Shown: positions 9,202 to 17,823 of the stretch, piece by piece | Position numbering within the stretch: the stretch's first letter is position 1 | How the letters are laid out: each line of letters starts with the position of its first letter | DNA from: Pseudacidovorax sp. NFM-22 | GTDB lineage: Bacteria; Pseudomonadota; Gammaproteobacteria; Burkholderiales; Burkholderiaceae_C | DNA: 64,000 bases | Direction of reading: 5' to 3' | Assembly: GCF_021401245.1 (NCBI RefSeq) | Contig: NZ_JACBFY010000001.1 | Location: 310,001-374,000, forward strand | Translations under genes and position numbers: made by a program | Notes under the pieces: generated by a model | Told to the model about the DNA's origin: nothing | Databases searched by the model: none | Seen by the model: the letters and a program-made list of their open reading frames with translations, nothing else

Positions 9202-10176
9202 TTAAACGTCCAGCACCAGCCGCTTCCCCGTGCAGCGCGAGACGCAGATCATCATGGTCTTGCCCGACTGCCGCTCGATCTTGGTGAGGATGCCGTCCTG
9301 GTGGTCCAGCTCGCCGTCGAAGTCGAGCACGGGCGTCTCGCAGGCGCCGCACACGCCTTCCTTGCAGCTGTGGTCGGGGTTCAGCCCGGCGTCGATCAGC
9401 GCGTCCAGGATGGACTTGCCACCCGGCACCGGCACCGTCTTGCCGCTCTTCTCGCAGACCACCTCGAAGCCGTGCGTCTCCACCGGCGACTCGACCACCA
9501 CGGCGGCGAAGCGCTCGATGTGGGCGTTGGCGTAGCCCAGCTGCTCGCAGGCCTTTTCGAAGGCATCGAGCATGGGCGTGGGGCCGCAGCAGTAGAAGTG
9601 GCTGTCGGCGCCGCGGCCTTCCAGCAGTTGGGCCAGCTTGGGCGGGCCGCCTTGCTCGTCGTCGAAGTGCCAGGTCACGGGCACCTTGGCCTCGGCGGCC
9701 AGGGCGGTGATGGGCTCGACGAAGGCGGCTTCCTTGCGGGTGCGGGCGCAATACACCAGCTCCACCGGCCGGCCCAGGGCCACCAGGCGCTGCAGCATGC
9801 AGAAGATCGGCGTCACGCCGATGCCGCCAGCCACCAGCACGCTCCTGGGCGCGTCCTCGTGCAGTTCGAAGTTGTTGCGCGGGGCCGAGATGTCGATCAC
9901 CTGCCCCACGCGCAACTGCTGATGCACGAACTTCGAGCCGCCACGGCTGTTGCGGTCGTTGAGCACGCCCACCACGTAGCGGCCGCTGTCGCTGCAGGGA
10001 TTGCACAGCGAATAGCTGCGCACCAGGCCGTTGGCGAGGTGCAGGTCGATGTGCGAGCCCGCGGCGAAGGCGGGAAAGCTCACGCCGGCCGTGGCCGGGC
10101 GGAATTCGACGCTGACGATGCCATCGGCCTCGTGGCGCATCGTGTGGACCAGGGCTTTGAGCGTGGGGGCGGACAT
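9202..10176 (-). CDS. Flavin/2Fe-2S oxygenase reductase (phthalate-reductase type)
   Basis: 324-residue class IA-type reductase that passes electrons from NAD(P)H through flavin and a plant-type 2Fe-2S centre to a Rieske oxygenase. The N-terminal flavin-binding barrel includes RSYSLCNP, the nucleotide-binding part includes VAGGIGVTPI and CCGPTPML, and the C-terminal ferredoxin domain has CKEGVCGAC with a further Cys downstream. The start at 10176 (MSAPTLKALV) fits the usual N-terminus. It is the last gene of the minus-strand cluster, 149 nt after the oxygenase gene, so the two are very likely partners. Confidence 0.9.
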   Translation of the reverse strand: MSAPTLKALVHTMRHEADGIVSVEFRPATAGVSFPAFAAGSHIDLHLANGLVRSYSLCNPCSDSGRYVVGVLNDRNSRGGSKFVHQQLRVGQVIDISAPRNNFELHEDAPRSVLVAGGIGVTPIFCMLQRLVALGRPVELVYCARTRKEAAFVEPITALAAEAKVPVTWHFDDEQGGPPKLAQLLEGRGADSHFYCCGPTPMLDAFEKACEQLGYANAHIERFAAVVVESPVETHGFEVVCEKSGKTVPVPGGKSILDALIDAGLNPDHSCKEGVCGACETPVLDFDGELDHQDGILTKIERQSGKTMMICVSRCTGKRLVLDV

Positions 10177-10325
10177 GGCGAAAGATCTCTCTGGACTTGT
10201 CGGTGTGTTTGGAAGGGAAGCGCGCCCTTCCCTCAGGGGCCGGCACGGCGGCGAGCGCGCAGCGCCCGCATCATAGGCAGCGAGCAAGGCGCATGCCGCC
10301 CGCTGCCGATCCGCCCCTCGGGCGA

Positions 10326-11363
10326 TCAGGCCTGGGCCGTCTGCTTCGCCTCGATCTGCTGCTGCGCCAGGTTGCGCAGGTGGCGCCGCAGCCGCACGAT
10401 GCCCAGGTCGTGCTGGTACAGGTTCTCGTGCTGGTTGGCGTCGGGCTCCATGTCCTCCAGCATCACGCGGTCCTGCTCCAGCACGCGCCAATGGCGCTGC
10501 TCCAGCCGGTTGCGGTACAGGAAGCGCCAGGTGTCGCGCTCCCAGCCCTTGGGCAGCTTGCGCACGCGCCAGTGGAAGACGGCCGCCAAGCCGGTGGAGA
10601 TGGGCGTGTAGCTGCCCACGATGATGAAGTTGCCGCCGGGGCCGCCGGTCTTCGGATACGGGATCTCCAGACGCATCCAGTGGATGCCGGTGTCGCCCCA
10701 TTCCGTCCAGTCGAAATTGACGTTGCGCTGGCCTTCCTTCTCGAAGACGAAGCCGGTGTCGGTGGCGCGAATGCCGAACTTGGCCTTCGAATCGCCCTCG
10801 GCCATGGAATGCGACTGCTTGTGCAGGAAGGTGCCGTGCATCGGGTCCATGACGTTGTCGAGCACGTAGCGGTAGTCGCCCTTCCACTCCGTGTAGCAGA
10901 GGAAGTGGCCGTACTCGGCGTCGTTGGTCAGTTCCTCCGGCAGCACCAGCGGCGGAGGCTCGTCCACCGGCTCGCTGCTGTTGTAGAGGAAGACGGCACC
11001 GGCCGCTTCCTTGACGTGGAAGTGGCGCGTGGCCCGCGTGCCTTCGAGCTTGCAGCCGGGGCTGCCCGGCACGCGGGTGGTCACGCCGTCGCAGCGCACC
11101 TCGACGCCGTGGTAGGGGCAGGACAGCCGGTCGCCCAGCACCACGCCCTGCGACAGCGGCGCGCCGCGGTGGGGGCAGCGGTCTTCCAGGGCGTGCAGCA
11201 CGCCGTCGAAGTCGCGCCAGAAGGCCAGCTTGCGGCCCAGGCGGCGCAGGGAGACGGGCTTCTCCTTGATGAAGGAGGACGGGCAGATCGGGTACCAGAG
11301 GTCCTTGAGACCGACTTCGAGCAGCTGGTCGACCGGATCGGCGTGGATGGCGATGGTGGTCAT
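10326..11363 (-). CDS. Rieske non-heme iron oxygenase, alpha subunit
   Basis: 345-residue aromatic-ring oxygenase or O-demethylase component. The Rieske cluster is bound by Cys63/His65 (CPHRG) and Cys82/His85 (CPYHG). The mononuclear iron site is visible in DNVMDPMHGTFLH, with His176 and His181 and the bridging Asp nearby. The short single-subunit form and the neighbouring flavin/ferredoxin reductase suggest a vanillate- or phthalate-like two-component system; no beta subunit is present. The substrate cannot be read from sequence. It follows a small protein gene and precedes the reductase. Confidence 0.9.
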   Translation of the reverse strand: MTTIAIHADPVDQLLEVGLKDLWYPICPSSFIKEKPVSLRRLGRKLAFWRDFDGVLHALEDRCPHRGAPLSQGVVLGDRLSCPYHGVEVRCDGVTTRVPGSPGCKLEGTRATRHFHVKEAAGAVFLYNSSEPVDEPPPLVLPEELTNDAEYGHFLCYTEWKGDYRYVLDNVMDPMHGTFLHKQSHSMAEGDSKAKFGIRATDTGFVFEKEGQRNVNFDWTEWGDTGIHWMRLEIPYPKTGGPGGNFIIVGSYTPISTGLAAVFHWRVRKLPKGWERDTWRFLYRNRLEQRHWRVLEQDRVMLEDMEPDANQHENLYQHDLGIVRLRRHLRNLAQQQIEAKQTAQA

Positions 11364-11391
11364 GGGATGTTCCTCGCTTGCGTCGTGGGGT

Positions 11392-11616
11392 TCAGGGCTG
11401 TTCCGACAGGATGGCGATTTCCTGGCGGTAGACCTCTTCGGTCCAGGGCTTGCCGCTGGGGCTGGCCAGGCCGCTGTCGTTGAGCGCCTGCACCAGGCCC
11501 GGCAGGTCGTGCACGCCGGCGCCGAAGGCGCGCTCGATGGCATCGCCCAGCAGGTCTTCGTAGGTGGTGGGGGTGCGCTTGCGCGCCTGGTGGGGCTCGA
11601 GGTAGCGGTCGGTCAT
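11392..11616 (-). CDS. Small recombinase-like helix-turn-helix protein
   Basis: 74 residues from the ATG at 11616 (MTDRYLEPHQ). A longer start 12 nt upstream is possible, but GGAG lies at ribosome-binding distance from the shorter one. The C-terminal half (LVQALNDSGLASPSGKPWT, then EEVYRQEI) resembles the short helix-turn-helix segment found in serine recombinases. Small proteins of this kind are known beside Rieske oxygenase genes, but their role is not established. It lies 28 nt upstream of the oxygenase start and is probably co-translated with it. Confidence 0.7.
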   Translation of the reverse strand: MTDRYLEPHQARKRTPTTYEDLLGDAIERAFGAGVHDLPGLVQALNDSGLASPSGKPWTEEVYRQEIAILSEQP

Positions 11617-11672
11617 GGTGTGCTCCATCGGGGGGCGGGAATGCGTTGTTCGGTCGAAGGCGGTGCGCCGGC

Positions 11673-12662
11673 TCACTCGGCCTTGATGCCGCGGCTCTTG
11701 ATGACGCCGGCCCACACGGCCGTCTCGTCCTTCATGGCCTTGGCGAAGGCGGCGGGCGCCATGGTGGCCTGGGTCATGCCCTGGGCCTTGAGCTTGTCCT
11801 GGATCTCGGGCTGCGCCAGGATCTCGGCGGCATCCTTGGCCAGTTGCTCGGCCACCGCCGGCGGCGTGCCGGCCGGGGCCAGCAGGCCGTACCACGACGT
11901 GACGTTCACGCCCTGGATGCCCTGCTCCGCCAGCGTCGGGATCTCCGGTGCCACGGGCGTGCGCTGGGCCTCGGTGATGCCGATGGCCACCAGCTTGCCG
12001 CTGTTGATGAAGGGCAGCGCGGCCGGCAGGTTGGTGAACATCAGCGGCACGATGCCGGCCACGGTGTCGTTGAGGGCCGGCGCCGTGCCCTTGTAGGCGA
12101 CGTGCAGCATGTCGATGCCGGCCTGCTGCTTGAACAGCTCGCCCGCCAGGTGCAGGCCGCTGCCGATGCCCGGCGAGGCATACGACAGCGCGCCCGGCTT
12201 GGCCTTGGCCTGGGCGATCAGGTCCTTCGCGTTCTTGATGCCCGACGCCGGCGAGGCCACCACTACGTTGGGCGCCTTGGCCAGCATGGTGATCGGCACG
12301 AAGTCCTTCTCGATGTTGAACGGGAAGTTCGTCATCAGCGTCGGGTTGATCGTCAGGTTGCCCGCGGGCACCACCAGCAGGTTGTGGCCGTCGCCCTTGG
12401 CCCGCTTGATCTTGTCGATGCCGATGTTGCCGGCCGCGCCCACGGCGTTCTCCACCACGGCCGGCTGGCCGTAGCGCTTGCTGAGGCCGTCGGCCAGGAA
12501 GCGCGCCAGCGCATCCACCGGGCCGCCCGCCGGGAAGGGCGAGACGATGTTGAAGCGCTCGCTGGCGAGCTGCTTGTGCACCTCGGCGGGCGTCTGGGCC
12601 CAGGCCGCGCCGGTGGCGAGAAGGCCGCAGAGCGTGGCGACCAGGAAGGACTTGCGTTGCAT
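11673..12662 (-). CDS. Bug-family periplasmic binding protein (TctC type)
   Basis: 329-residue tripartite-tricarboxylate-type solute receptor. A signal peptide (MQRKSFLVATLCGLLATGAA, then WAQ) precedes the mature two-lobed domain. Family marks include FPAGGPVDALARFLADGLS, a VENAVGAAGNIG stretch (normally KPGAGGNIG) and YASPGIGSGLHLAGELF. No TctA/TctB membrane subunits are nearby, as is common for the many orphan Bug proteins of Burkholderiales. Context suggests it binds the substrate, or an intermediate, of the surrounding aromatic pathway. It starts 6 nt from the stop of the VOC gene. Confidence 0.88.
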   Translation of the reverse strand: MQRKSFLVATLCGLLATGAAWAQTPAEVHKQLASERFNIVSPFPAGGPVDALARFLADGLSKRYGQPAVVENAVGAAGNIGIDKIKRAKGDGHNLLVVPAGNLTINPTLMTNFPFNIEKDFVPITMLAKAPNVVVASPASGIKNAKDLIAQAKAKPGALSYASPGIGSGLHLAGELFKQQAGIDMLHVAYKGTAPALNDTVAGIVPLMFTNLPAALPFINSGKLVAIGITEAQRTPVAPEIPTLAEQGIQGVNVTSWYGLLAPAGTPPAVAEQLAKDAAEILAQPEIQDKLKAQGMTQATMAPAAFAKAMKDETAVWAGVIKSRGIKAE

Positions 12663-12667
12663 GACGA

Positions 12668-13636
12668 TCACTTCTTTTCTGTCAAAAACTTGCCCGAGGC
12701 GTCCACGCCCTTCTGCCGCCGCGTGTGGCCGTCCAGGCCGCCATCCACGGCCCATTCGGCAAACACCGTCGGGCCCGGCTCGAAGTCGCGCGCGGCCCAT
12801 TCGGCCGTCAGCTGGTCCTCGTCGGCGTAGTACTCGATCAGGCCGCCGGCCGGGTTCTTGAAGTACCAGAAGTAGGCCGAGGAGATCGGATGCCGGCCCG
12901 GGCCGAGTTGCGTTTCCCAGCCGCAGCGCGAGAAATGCAGGCCGCCGCCGAACACCTCGTGGATGTCGCGCACGGTGAAGGCCACGTGGTTGATGCCGCG
13001 CTTGCCCGTGGGCAGCTGCAGCAGGAACAGGTCGTGGTGGCCGCCGATGTCGGCGCAGCGCAGGAAGGCGCCGCGGCCCGGATAGCGGTCGGAGGCGACG
13101 AAGCCGAAGCGGCTGGCGTAGAAGGCCTCGCAGGCCTTCACGTCGGCCACGAAGAAGACCACGTGGCCCACCTCGATGGGCGTGGCCCGGTCGTAGATCG
13201 GGCTGGGCTGGTTGACGCGGGCCTTGTCGGCCCAGGTGTTCACCCGGGCGCACTCGATGTCGATGGTCTTCTTGCGGCTGACCTGCAGGCGCACGGCCAG
13301 GCCATTGGGGTCGGTGCAGCCGATGCGGCGGCCGCCGGCCACCTCGCCGTCGACGAAGCCCGCATCGCCGCGGATGGCGTCGGCATAGCGGTCGAGGTCG
13401 GCAGCGCTTTCCACGCCCCAGACCACTTCGCGCAGCGTGGGGCCGTCTTCGATGGCAGGCGGCAGGCCGGCCTTGTCCATGGCGACCACGACGATGCGGC
13501 AGCCGTTGAGGCTTTCGAACACCAGCTCGTCCGCACCTTCGTGCGCCAGGGTCAGGCCCCAGTCCAGGAAGAAGCGGCGGCTCGTCGCGAGGTCGTCCGT
13601 GCCGTAGGTGATCTGATCGATGCCGAGAACGCTCAT
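12668..13636 (-). CDS. Two-domain VOC protein, extradiol dioxygenase-like
   Basis: 322 residues with two vicinal-oxygen-chelate modules: residues about 1-120, and about 150-290 starting at IEVGHVVFFVADVKACEAFY. The second module has the metal-type pattern His (GHVVFF), His (GINHVAFTV) and Glu (LIEYYAD), the 2-His-1-Glu facial triad of extradiol ring-cleavage enzymes. The arrangement resembles 2,3-dihydroxybiphenyl or catechol 2,3-dioxygenases. With a Rieske oxygenase and an alpha/beta hydrolase in the same cluster, meta-cleavage of a diphenol is the simplest reading, but the substrate is unknown. Confidence 0.82.
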   Translation of the reverse strand: MSVLGIDQITYGTDDLATSRRFFLDWGLTLAHEGADELVFESLNGCRIVVVAMDKAGLPPAIEDGPTLREVVWGVESAADLDRYADAIRGDAGFVDGEVAGGRRIGCTDPNGLAVRLQVSRKKTIDIECARVNTWADKARVNQPSPIYDRATPIEVGHVVFFVADVKACEAFYASRFGFVASDRYPGRGAFLRCADIGGHHDLFLLQLPTGKRGINHVAFTVRDIHEVFGGGLHFSRCGWETQLGPGRHPISSAYFWYFKNPAGGLIEYYADEDQLTAEWAARDFEPGPTVFAEWAVDGGLDGHTRRQKGVDASGKFLTEKK

Positions 13637-13687
13637 CTCATTGACTCCAGATATTGCAGTCCGACGGCACTGGCACCGAACGGACTT

Positions 13688-13751
13688 TGCGGGGGCACCC
13701 GCGGAACTGGCTCTGCCAGGCCGCCGGGTGCGCCCCCTTGAGGGGGGATTC
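13688..13751 (+). repeat. Dispersed palindromic repeat, family R1, copy 2
   Basis: GGGGGCACCCGCGGAACTGG is followed by GCCAGGCCGCCGGGTGCGCC, giving a hairpin around GGCTCTGCC with a terminator-like look. Copies 1 and 3 near 3.7 kb and 18.7 kb share the core. It occupies most of the 150-nt gap between the aldehyde dehydrogenase and VOC genes and so interrupts the otherwise tight operon. Confidence 0.75.
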
Positions 13752-13786
13752 GGCTACACGAAGTGAGCAAGAAACGGGGGTGGGCA

Positions 13787-15262
13787 TCATTTGGACCAGG
13801 GGATCGGCTGCTCGTTGGTCCCCCAGTACATGCTCTTCTGCTCCATGTACTGGAAGATGCCTTCGCGGCCCTTCTCGCGGCCCAGGCCCGAGTCGCGCCA
13901 GCCGCCGAAGGGCGTGGAGACCGAGAACTGCTTGTAGGTGTTGACCCAGACGGTGCCGGCCTGCACCGCGCGGCCCAGGCGCCAAGCGCGCTTGAAGTCG
14001 CGGCTCCACACGCCCGCCGCCAGCGCATAGACGCTGTCGTTGGCCTGGGCGATCAGTTCCTCTTCGTTGTCGAAGGGCATGGCCACCAGCACCGGGCCGA
14101 AGATCTCTTCCTGCGTGATGCGGGCGTTGTTGGTCAGGCCTTCGAGGATGGTGGGCGTGTAGAAGTAGCCCTTGTCGAAGGCCGCGCCCTGCGGACGCAC
14201 GCCGCCGGTGCGGATGCGCCCGCCTTCGCTGACGCCCAGGTCGACGTAACGCTCGATGCCCTCGCGGTGCTTGGCGGTGATCAGCGGGCCCATCTGTGTG
14301 CGCTCGTCCGACGGATCGCCCACACGCAGGTTCTTGGCCGCCTCGGCCACGCGGGTCACGAACTCGTCATAGATGCCGCGCGCCACGAACAGGCGCGAGC
14401 CGGCGATGCACGACTCGCCCGAGCTGCTGAAGATGCCGTAGAGCACGCCGGCCACGGCGTGGTCGAGGTCGGCGTCCTCCAGCACCATGGTGGGCGACTT
14501 GCCGCCCAGCTCCAGCGAGACCGGCATCATCTTGTCGGCCGCGATGTGGGCGATGTGCTTGCCGGTGGTGGTGCCGCCGGTGAAGGAGACGCGCTTGACC
14601 AGCGGGTGCTTGGTGATGGCATCGCCGATCACCGAGCCCTTGCCCGGCAGCACGCTGACGATGCCGCGCGGTACGCCGGCCTCTTCGCAGATCTTCGCCA
14701 GTTCCAGCGCCATCAGCGGCGTGACCTCGGCCGGCTTGACCACCACGGCATTGCCGGCGGCCAGGGCGGGCGCGAGCTTCTGCGCCTCGCTGGCGATGGG
14801 CGAGTTCCACGGCGTGATGGCGGCCACGACGCCCATGGGCTCGTGCACGCTCATCGTCACGAAGGGGCCGCGCGAGGGCGTGATGGTGTCTTCCAGCGTC
14901 TCCAGCGCGGCGGCGAAGAACTGGAAGGTGCCGGCGGCGCTGGCGACCAGGGCGCGGGTCTCGCTGATGGGCTTGCCGTTGTCCAGGCGCTGCTTCTGCG
15001 CCAGGTCTTCGGCACGTTCGCGGATGATGGCCGCCACGCGGTGCAGCACGGCGGCGCGCACATGGGGCAGCATCTGGGCCCAGCCGCTGGTGCGGAAGGC
15101 CACGTCCGCACGGGCGATGGCCTCTTCCACGTCGGCCAGGCTGGCGGCGCGCAGGCGGGCGATGGGCTCGCCGGTCGCCGGGTACAGGCTCTGGTACTCA
15201 TCGCCGCCGCCCAGGCGCCATTCGCCGGCCACGTTGATGGGGAGCAGTTCCAGGTTGGGCAT
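13787..15262 (-). CDS. NAD(P)-dependent aldehyde dehydrogenase
   Basis: 491-residue aldehyde dehydrogenase of the betaine-aldehyde/hydroxymuconic-semialdehyde group. Visible residues are the oxyanion Asn153 (PWNSP), the general-base Glu251 (ELGGKSP) and the nucleophile Cys285 (SGESCIAG); the Rossmann loop is FTGGTTTGKH. Length is normal. It lies 28 nt downstream of the aspartate-dehydrogenase-like gene in transcription order and probably oxidises an aldehyde formed after ring cleavage or decarboxylation by the neighbouring TPP enzyme. The actual substrate is inferred only from context. Confidence 0.9.
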   Translation of the reverse strand: MPNLELLPINVAGEWRLGGGDEYQSLYPATGEPIARLRAASLADVEEAIARADVAFRTSGWAQMLPHVRAAVLHRVAAIIRERAEDLAQKQRLDNGKPISETRALVASAAGTFQFFAAALETLEDTITPSRGPFVTMSVHEPMGVVAAITPWNSPIASEAQKLAPALAAGNAVVVKPAEVTPLMALELAKICEEAGVPRGIVSVLPGKGSVIGDAITKHPLVKRVSFTGGTTTGKHIAHIAADKMMPVSLELGGKSPTMVLEDADLDHAVAGVLYGIFSSSGESCIAGSRLFVARGIYDEFVTRVAEAAKNLRVGDPSDERTQMGPLITAKHREGIERYVDLGVSEGGRIRTGGVRPQGAAFDKGYFYTPTILEGLTNNARITQEEIFGPVLVAMPFDNEEELIAQANDSVYALAAGVWSRDFKRAWRLGRAVQAGTVWVNTYKQFSVSTPFGGWRDSGLGREKGREGIFQYMEQKSMYWGTNEQPIPWSK

Positions 15263-15289
15263 CGGGGGCTTCTCTCTCGTGTTTCGTCG

Positions 15290-16093
15290 TCAGATGACCA
15301 GGGGCGCCACGCGGCTGCGCAGCGCGCGCACCGCGCTGTACACGGTCAGCGCCGAGGTCTTGGGATTGGCGGCCAGCGGCTGGTTGCGCATGGTCAGCTC
15401 GAAGCGGCCGAAGGCGCCGTCGGCCTCCACCTGGTGCACGTTCTCGGTCACGGCCGGGTCGGCGATCAGGCGCACCGTGGTGCGGTCCAGGCCCAGACCG
15501 GCCAGCGACACGGTGGCCGCCACGTTGGCGTTCTTGGGGAACAGGCGCGCGGCATCGCGGGCGCTGCCCTCGAAGATCACCGCCTCGGCCGCCAGTGCGT
15601 CGAGGTCACGGCCCTCCTCCGCCGGCGTGCCCTTCCAGGCGCGCGGCGGCTTGCGGCCGGTGTAGCGCACCGTCTCCAGCCCGCCGATGCGGGCGGCGGC
15701 CAGGGCGTCGATGGCGCCGATGGCACCGGCGATCAGCTGCACCTGCGTGCCGCCTTCGCGGGCCGCGGCCTCCAGCTGCTCCGGCAGGCCGGGCGCCGAC
15801 AGCGCGCCGACCGAGGCGACGATGGCGGGAATGCCGCGCTTGAGCGCCGGCAGCACATGCTGCTCGATGGCGGCATGGCCGGCCGCTTCGACCACCAGGT
15901 CGATGCCGTCGGCCGGCACGGCCTGCAGCACCTGCGCGCCGGGGGCGAGCCGTGCGGCCACCTCCTGCGCCGCGGCCTCACTGCCCGCAGGCACCACGAT
16001 GGCCGCCGCGGCCAGGCCAGCGTCGGCCTTCACCAGTTCCAGCAGCGCGGTGCCGATGGCGCCGCAGCCGATCAGGGCGAATTTCAGGGCCAT
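15290..16093 (-). CDS. L-aspartate dehydrogenase-like NAD(P) oxidoreductase
   Basis: 267 residues with an N-terminal Rossmann fold (FALIGCGAIGTALLELV) and the C-terminal aspartate dehydrogenase domain (LFPKNANVAATVSLAGLGLD, then TVRLIADP). Family members interconvert L-aspartate and oxaloacetate plus ammonia via iminoaspartate; NadX uses this in NAD synthesis. No other NAD genes are here. Its place between a TPP enzyme and an aldehyde dehydrogenase suggests a catabolic amino-acid or imine step. The frame is open upstream, but the ATG at 16093 (MALKFALIG) puts the Rossmann motif at the expected distance. Confidence 0.85.
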   Translation of the reverse strand: MALKFALIGCGAIGTALLELVKADAGLAAAAIVVPAGSEAAAQEVAARLAPGAQVLQAVPADGIDLVVEAAGHAAIEQHVLPALKRGIPAIVASVGALSAPGLPEQLEAAAREGGTQVQLIAGAIGAIDALAAARIGGLETVRYTGRKPPRAWKGTPAEEGRDLDALAAEAVIFEGSARDAARLFPKNANVAATVSLAGLGLDRTTVRLIADPAVTENVHQVEADGAFGRFELTMRNQPLAANPKTSALTVYSAVRALRSRVAPLVI

Positions 16094-16101
16094 GGCTTTC
16101 C

Positions 16102-17793
16102 TCAAGCGGCCGGGGCCGCAGGGACTTGGTCCATCTTGTTCACCGGCGGACCGGCGAAGTTGGTCTTGAAGCCACCGATGGCGCGCATGTCGATCTCGAG
16201 CAGGAAGGGACCCTTGCGCGACCAGGCGCCGTCGAGCACGCCGGGCAGCCCGGCCAGGTCCGTCACCCGGGCATGCGGCAGCTGGATCGAGGCGCACAGC
16301 TGCGCATAGTCGGGCGTGTGCAGCTCGACATAGCAGCGGCGGCCGCCGTAGGAGGCGTCCTGGATGTTCTGGATCACGCCGTAGCGCTGGTCGTTCATCA
16401 GCACGATGAGCGCGTCGCACTCTTCCTGCACCAGCGTGGCCAGCTCGCCCAGGTTGAGGATGAAGCCGCCGTCGCCGGCCAGGGCCAGCGTCTTGCGGCC
16501 GGAGCCGGTCTCGGCCGCACCCACGGCCGCGCCGATGGCCATGGGCATGCCCATGCCGATGCCGCCACCCGTGGCATGCACGCCGGCATTGGCCTCGAAG
16601 AAGCGCAGTTCGCGGTTGCCCCAGGTGCTGTTGGAAACCGTGACGTCGCGCACCCAGTTGAACTGGCGGCCAGCCTGCTTCTGCAGTTGCTGCACCAGCG
16701 CGGTGTAGGGGCCCAGGCCGTCGTGCAGCGTGGCGACCACCTCGTCGTGGGTCTTGCGCAGGTCGGCCAGCAGCTCCGGGTCGGCCTTCCAGCCGCGGGC
16801 TTCCAGGCGGTCGGCCAAGCCATTGAGCACCAGCGCGGAATCGCCCCAGACGAAGCCGTCGTCGGCATAGCAGCGGCCCTGCTGGGCGGCATCGGCGTCG
16901 ATGCGCAGCAGCGGGCGCGGCAGCTTGAGTTCGTACTTCAGCGTCTCGTTGCTGCGCAGGCGCGAGCCCACCACCAGCATGGCGTCGCAGCGCTGGTAGA
17001 AGGCTTCGACCGGCTTCTGGATGTTGTAGGCGCCCAGCGAGGCGGGGTCGTCCTCGGCCACGATGCCGCGGCCCTGTACGGTGCTGACGATGCCGAAGCC
17101 CAGCGCCTTGAGGCGGGCCACGGCCGCGCCGGCATGGCGGGCGCCGCCGCCCAGCCACAGCAGCGGACGGCGCTTGGCGGCCAGCTGTTCGGCCAGCGCA
17201 TCGATGGCGGCCTCGCTCGGCACCGGCACCGTGATGGGCAGCGGGGACAGGTCGGCCGGCATCTCGATCAGCGACTGCTGGATGTCGATCGGGATCTCCA
17301 CGCTCACCGGGCCGGTGGGCGCGGTCTGGGCGGCCTGCACGGCGGCCTTGAGCGTCGACAGGCAGGTCTCGGCATTGCGCACGCGGAAGGCGGCCTTGGA
17401 GACGGCCGTCAGCATGGCGAGCTGATCGGGCGCCTCGTGGATGTACGCCAGGTTCTGGTCCAGGTACTGGGTCTCGATCTGGCCGGTGATGTGCAGCAGC
17501 GGCGTGCCGGCGTTGCGCGCCTCGACCAGGCTGCCGGCGATGTTGCCGGCGGCCGGGCCGGTGCTGGTGATGCACACGCCCAGGCTGGAGGTGGAGCGGG
17601 CATAGGCATCGGCCATGTTGCCGGCGCCGGCCTCGCCGCGGGCCATCACGAAGCGCGTCTGGCCGCGCAACGCGAAGGCGTCCAGGATCGGCATGTTGTG
17701 GATCGAGATCACGCCGAAGGCGGCCTTGACCCCGCACTGTTCGAGGAAGGCGGCGACGACCGTGCCGACGGTGACTTTGGGGGTGGAGGTCAT
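16102..17793 (-). CDS. Thiamine diphosphate-dependent enzyme, acetolactate synthase-like
   Basis: 563 residues with the three-domain plan of the pyruvate-oxidase/acetolactate-synthase superfamily. The catalytic Glu is in RGEAGAGNMADAYAR (about residue 53). The cofactor-binding motif is GDGGFILNLGELATLVQEEC, followed by NDQRYGVI. Decarboxylases and carboligases of this fold act on 2-oxo acids, so it may decarboxylate an oxo-acid product of the pathway and hand an aldehyde to the aldehyde dehydrogenase downstream. It starts 30 nt after the SDR gene. Biosynthetic IlvB is unlikely because no small subunit gene is present. Confidence 0.85.
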   Translation of the reverse strand: MTSTPKVTVGTVVAAFLEQCGVKAAFGVISIHNMPILDAFALRGQTRFVMARGEAGAGNMADAYARSTSSLGVCITSTGPAAGNIAGSLVEARNAGTPLLHITGQIETQYLDQNLAYIHEAPDQLAMLTAVSKAAFRVRNAETCLSTLKAAVQAAQTAPTGPVSVEIPIDIQQSLIEMPADLSPLPITVPVPSEAAIDALAEQLAAKRRPLLWLGGGARHAGAAVARLKALGFGIVSTVQGRGIVAEDDPASLGAYNIQKPVEAFYQRCDAMLVVGSRLRSNETLKYELKLPRPLLRIDADAAQQGRCYADDGFVWGDSALVLNGLADRLEARGWKADPELLADLRKTHDEVVATLHDGLGPYTALVQQLQKQAGRQFNWVRDVTVSNSTWGNRELRFFEANAGVHATGGGIGMGMPMAIGAAVGAAETGSGRKTLALAGDGGFILNLGELATLVQEECDALIVLMNDQRYGVIQNIQDASYGGRRCYVELHTPDYAQLCASIQLPHARVTDLAGLPGVLDGAWSRKGPFLLEIDMRAIGGFKTNFAGPPVNKMDQVPAAPAA

Positions 17794-17823
17794 GGGTATT
17801 CCGGAATCGAAGACGGGGCTGTT

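Noticed and set aside
8749-10611. 620-codon plus-strand frame starting in the gap after yheS
   Set aside because: It runs through the structured repeat and then antisense to the reductase and oxygenase genes; there is no domain and composition is of shadow type.
13763-16309. 848-codon frame on the plus strand opposite aldehyde dehydrogenase and aspartate dehydrogenase
   Set aside because: No recognisable domain and low-complexity composition; it covers convincing genes on the other strand.
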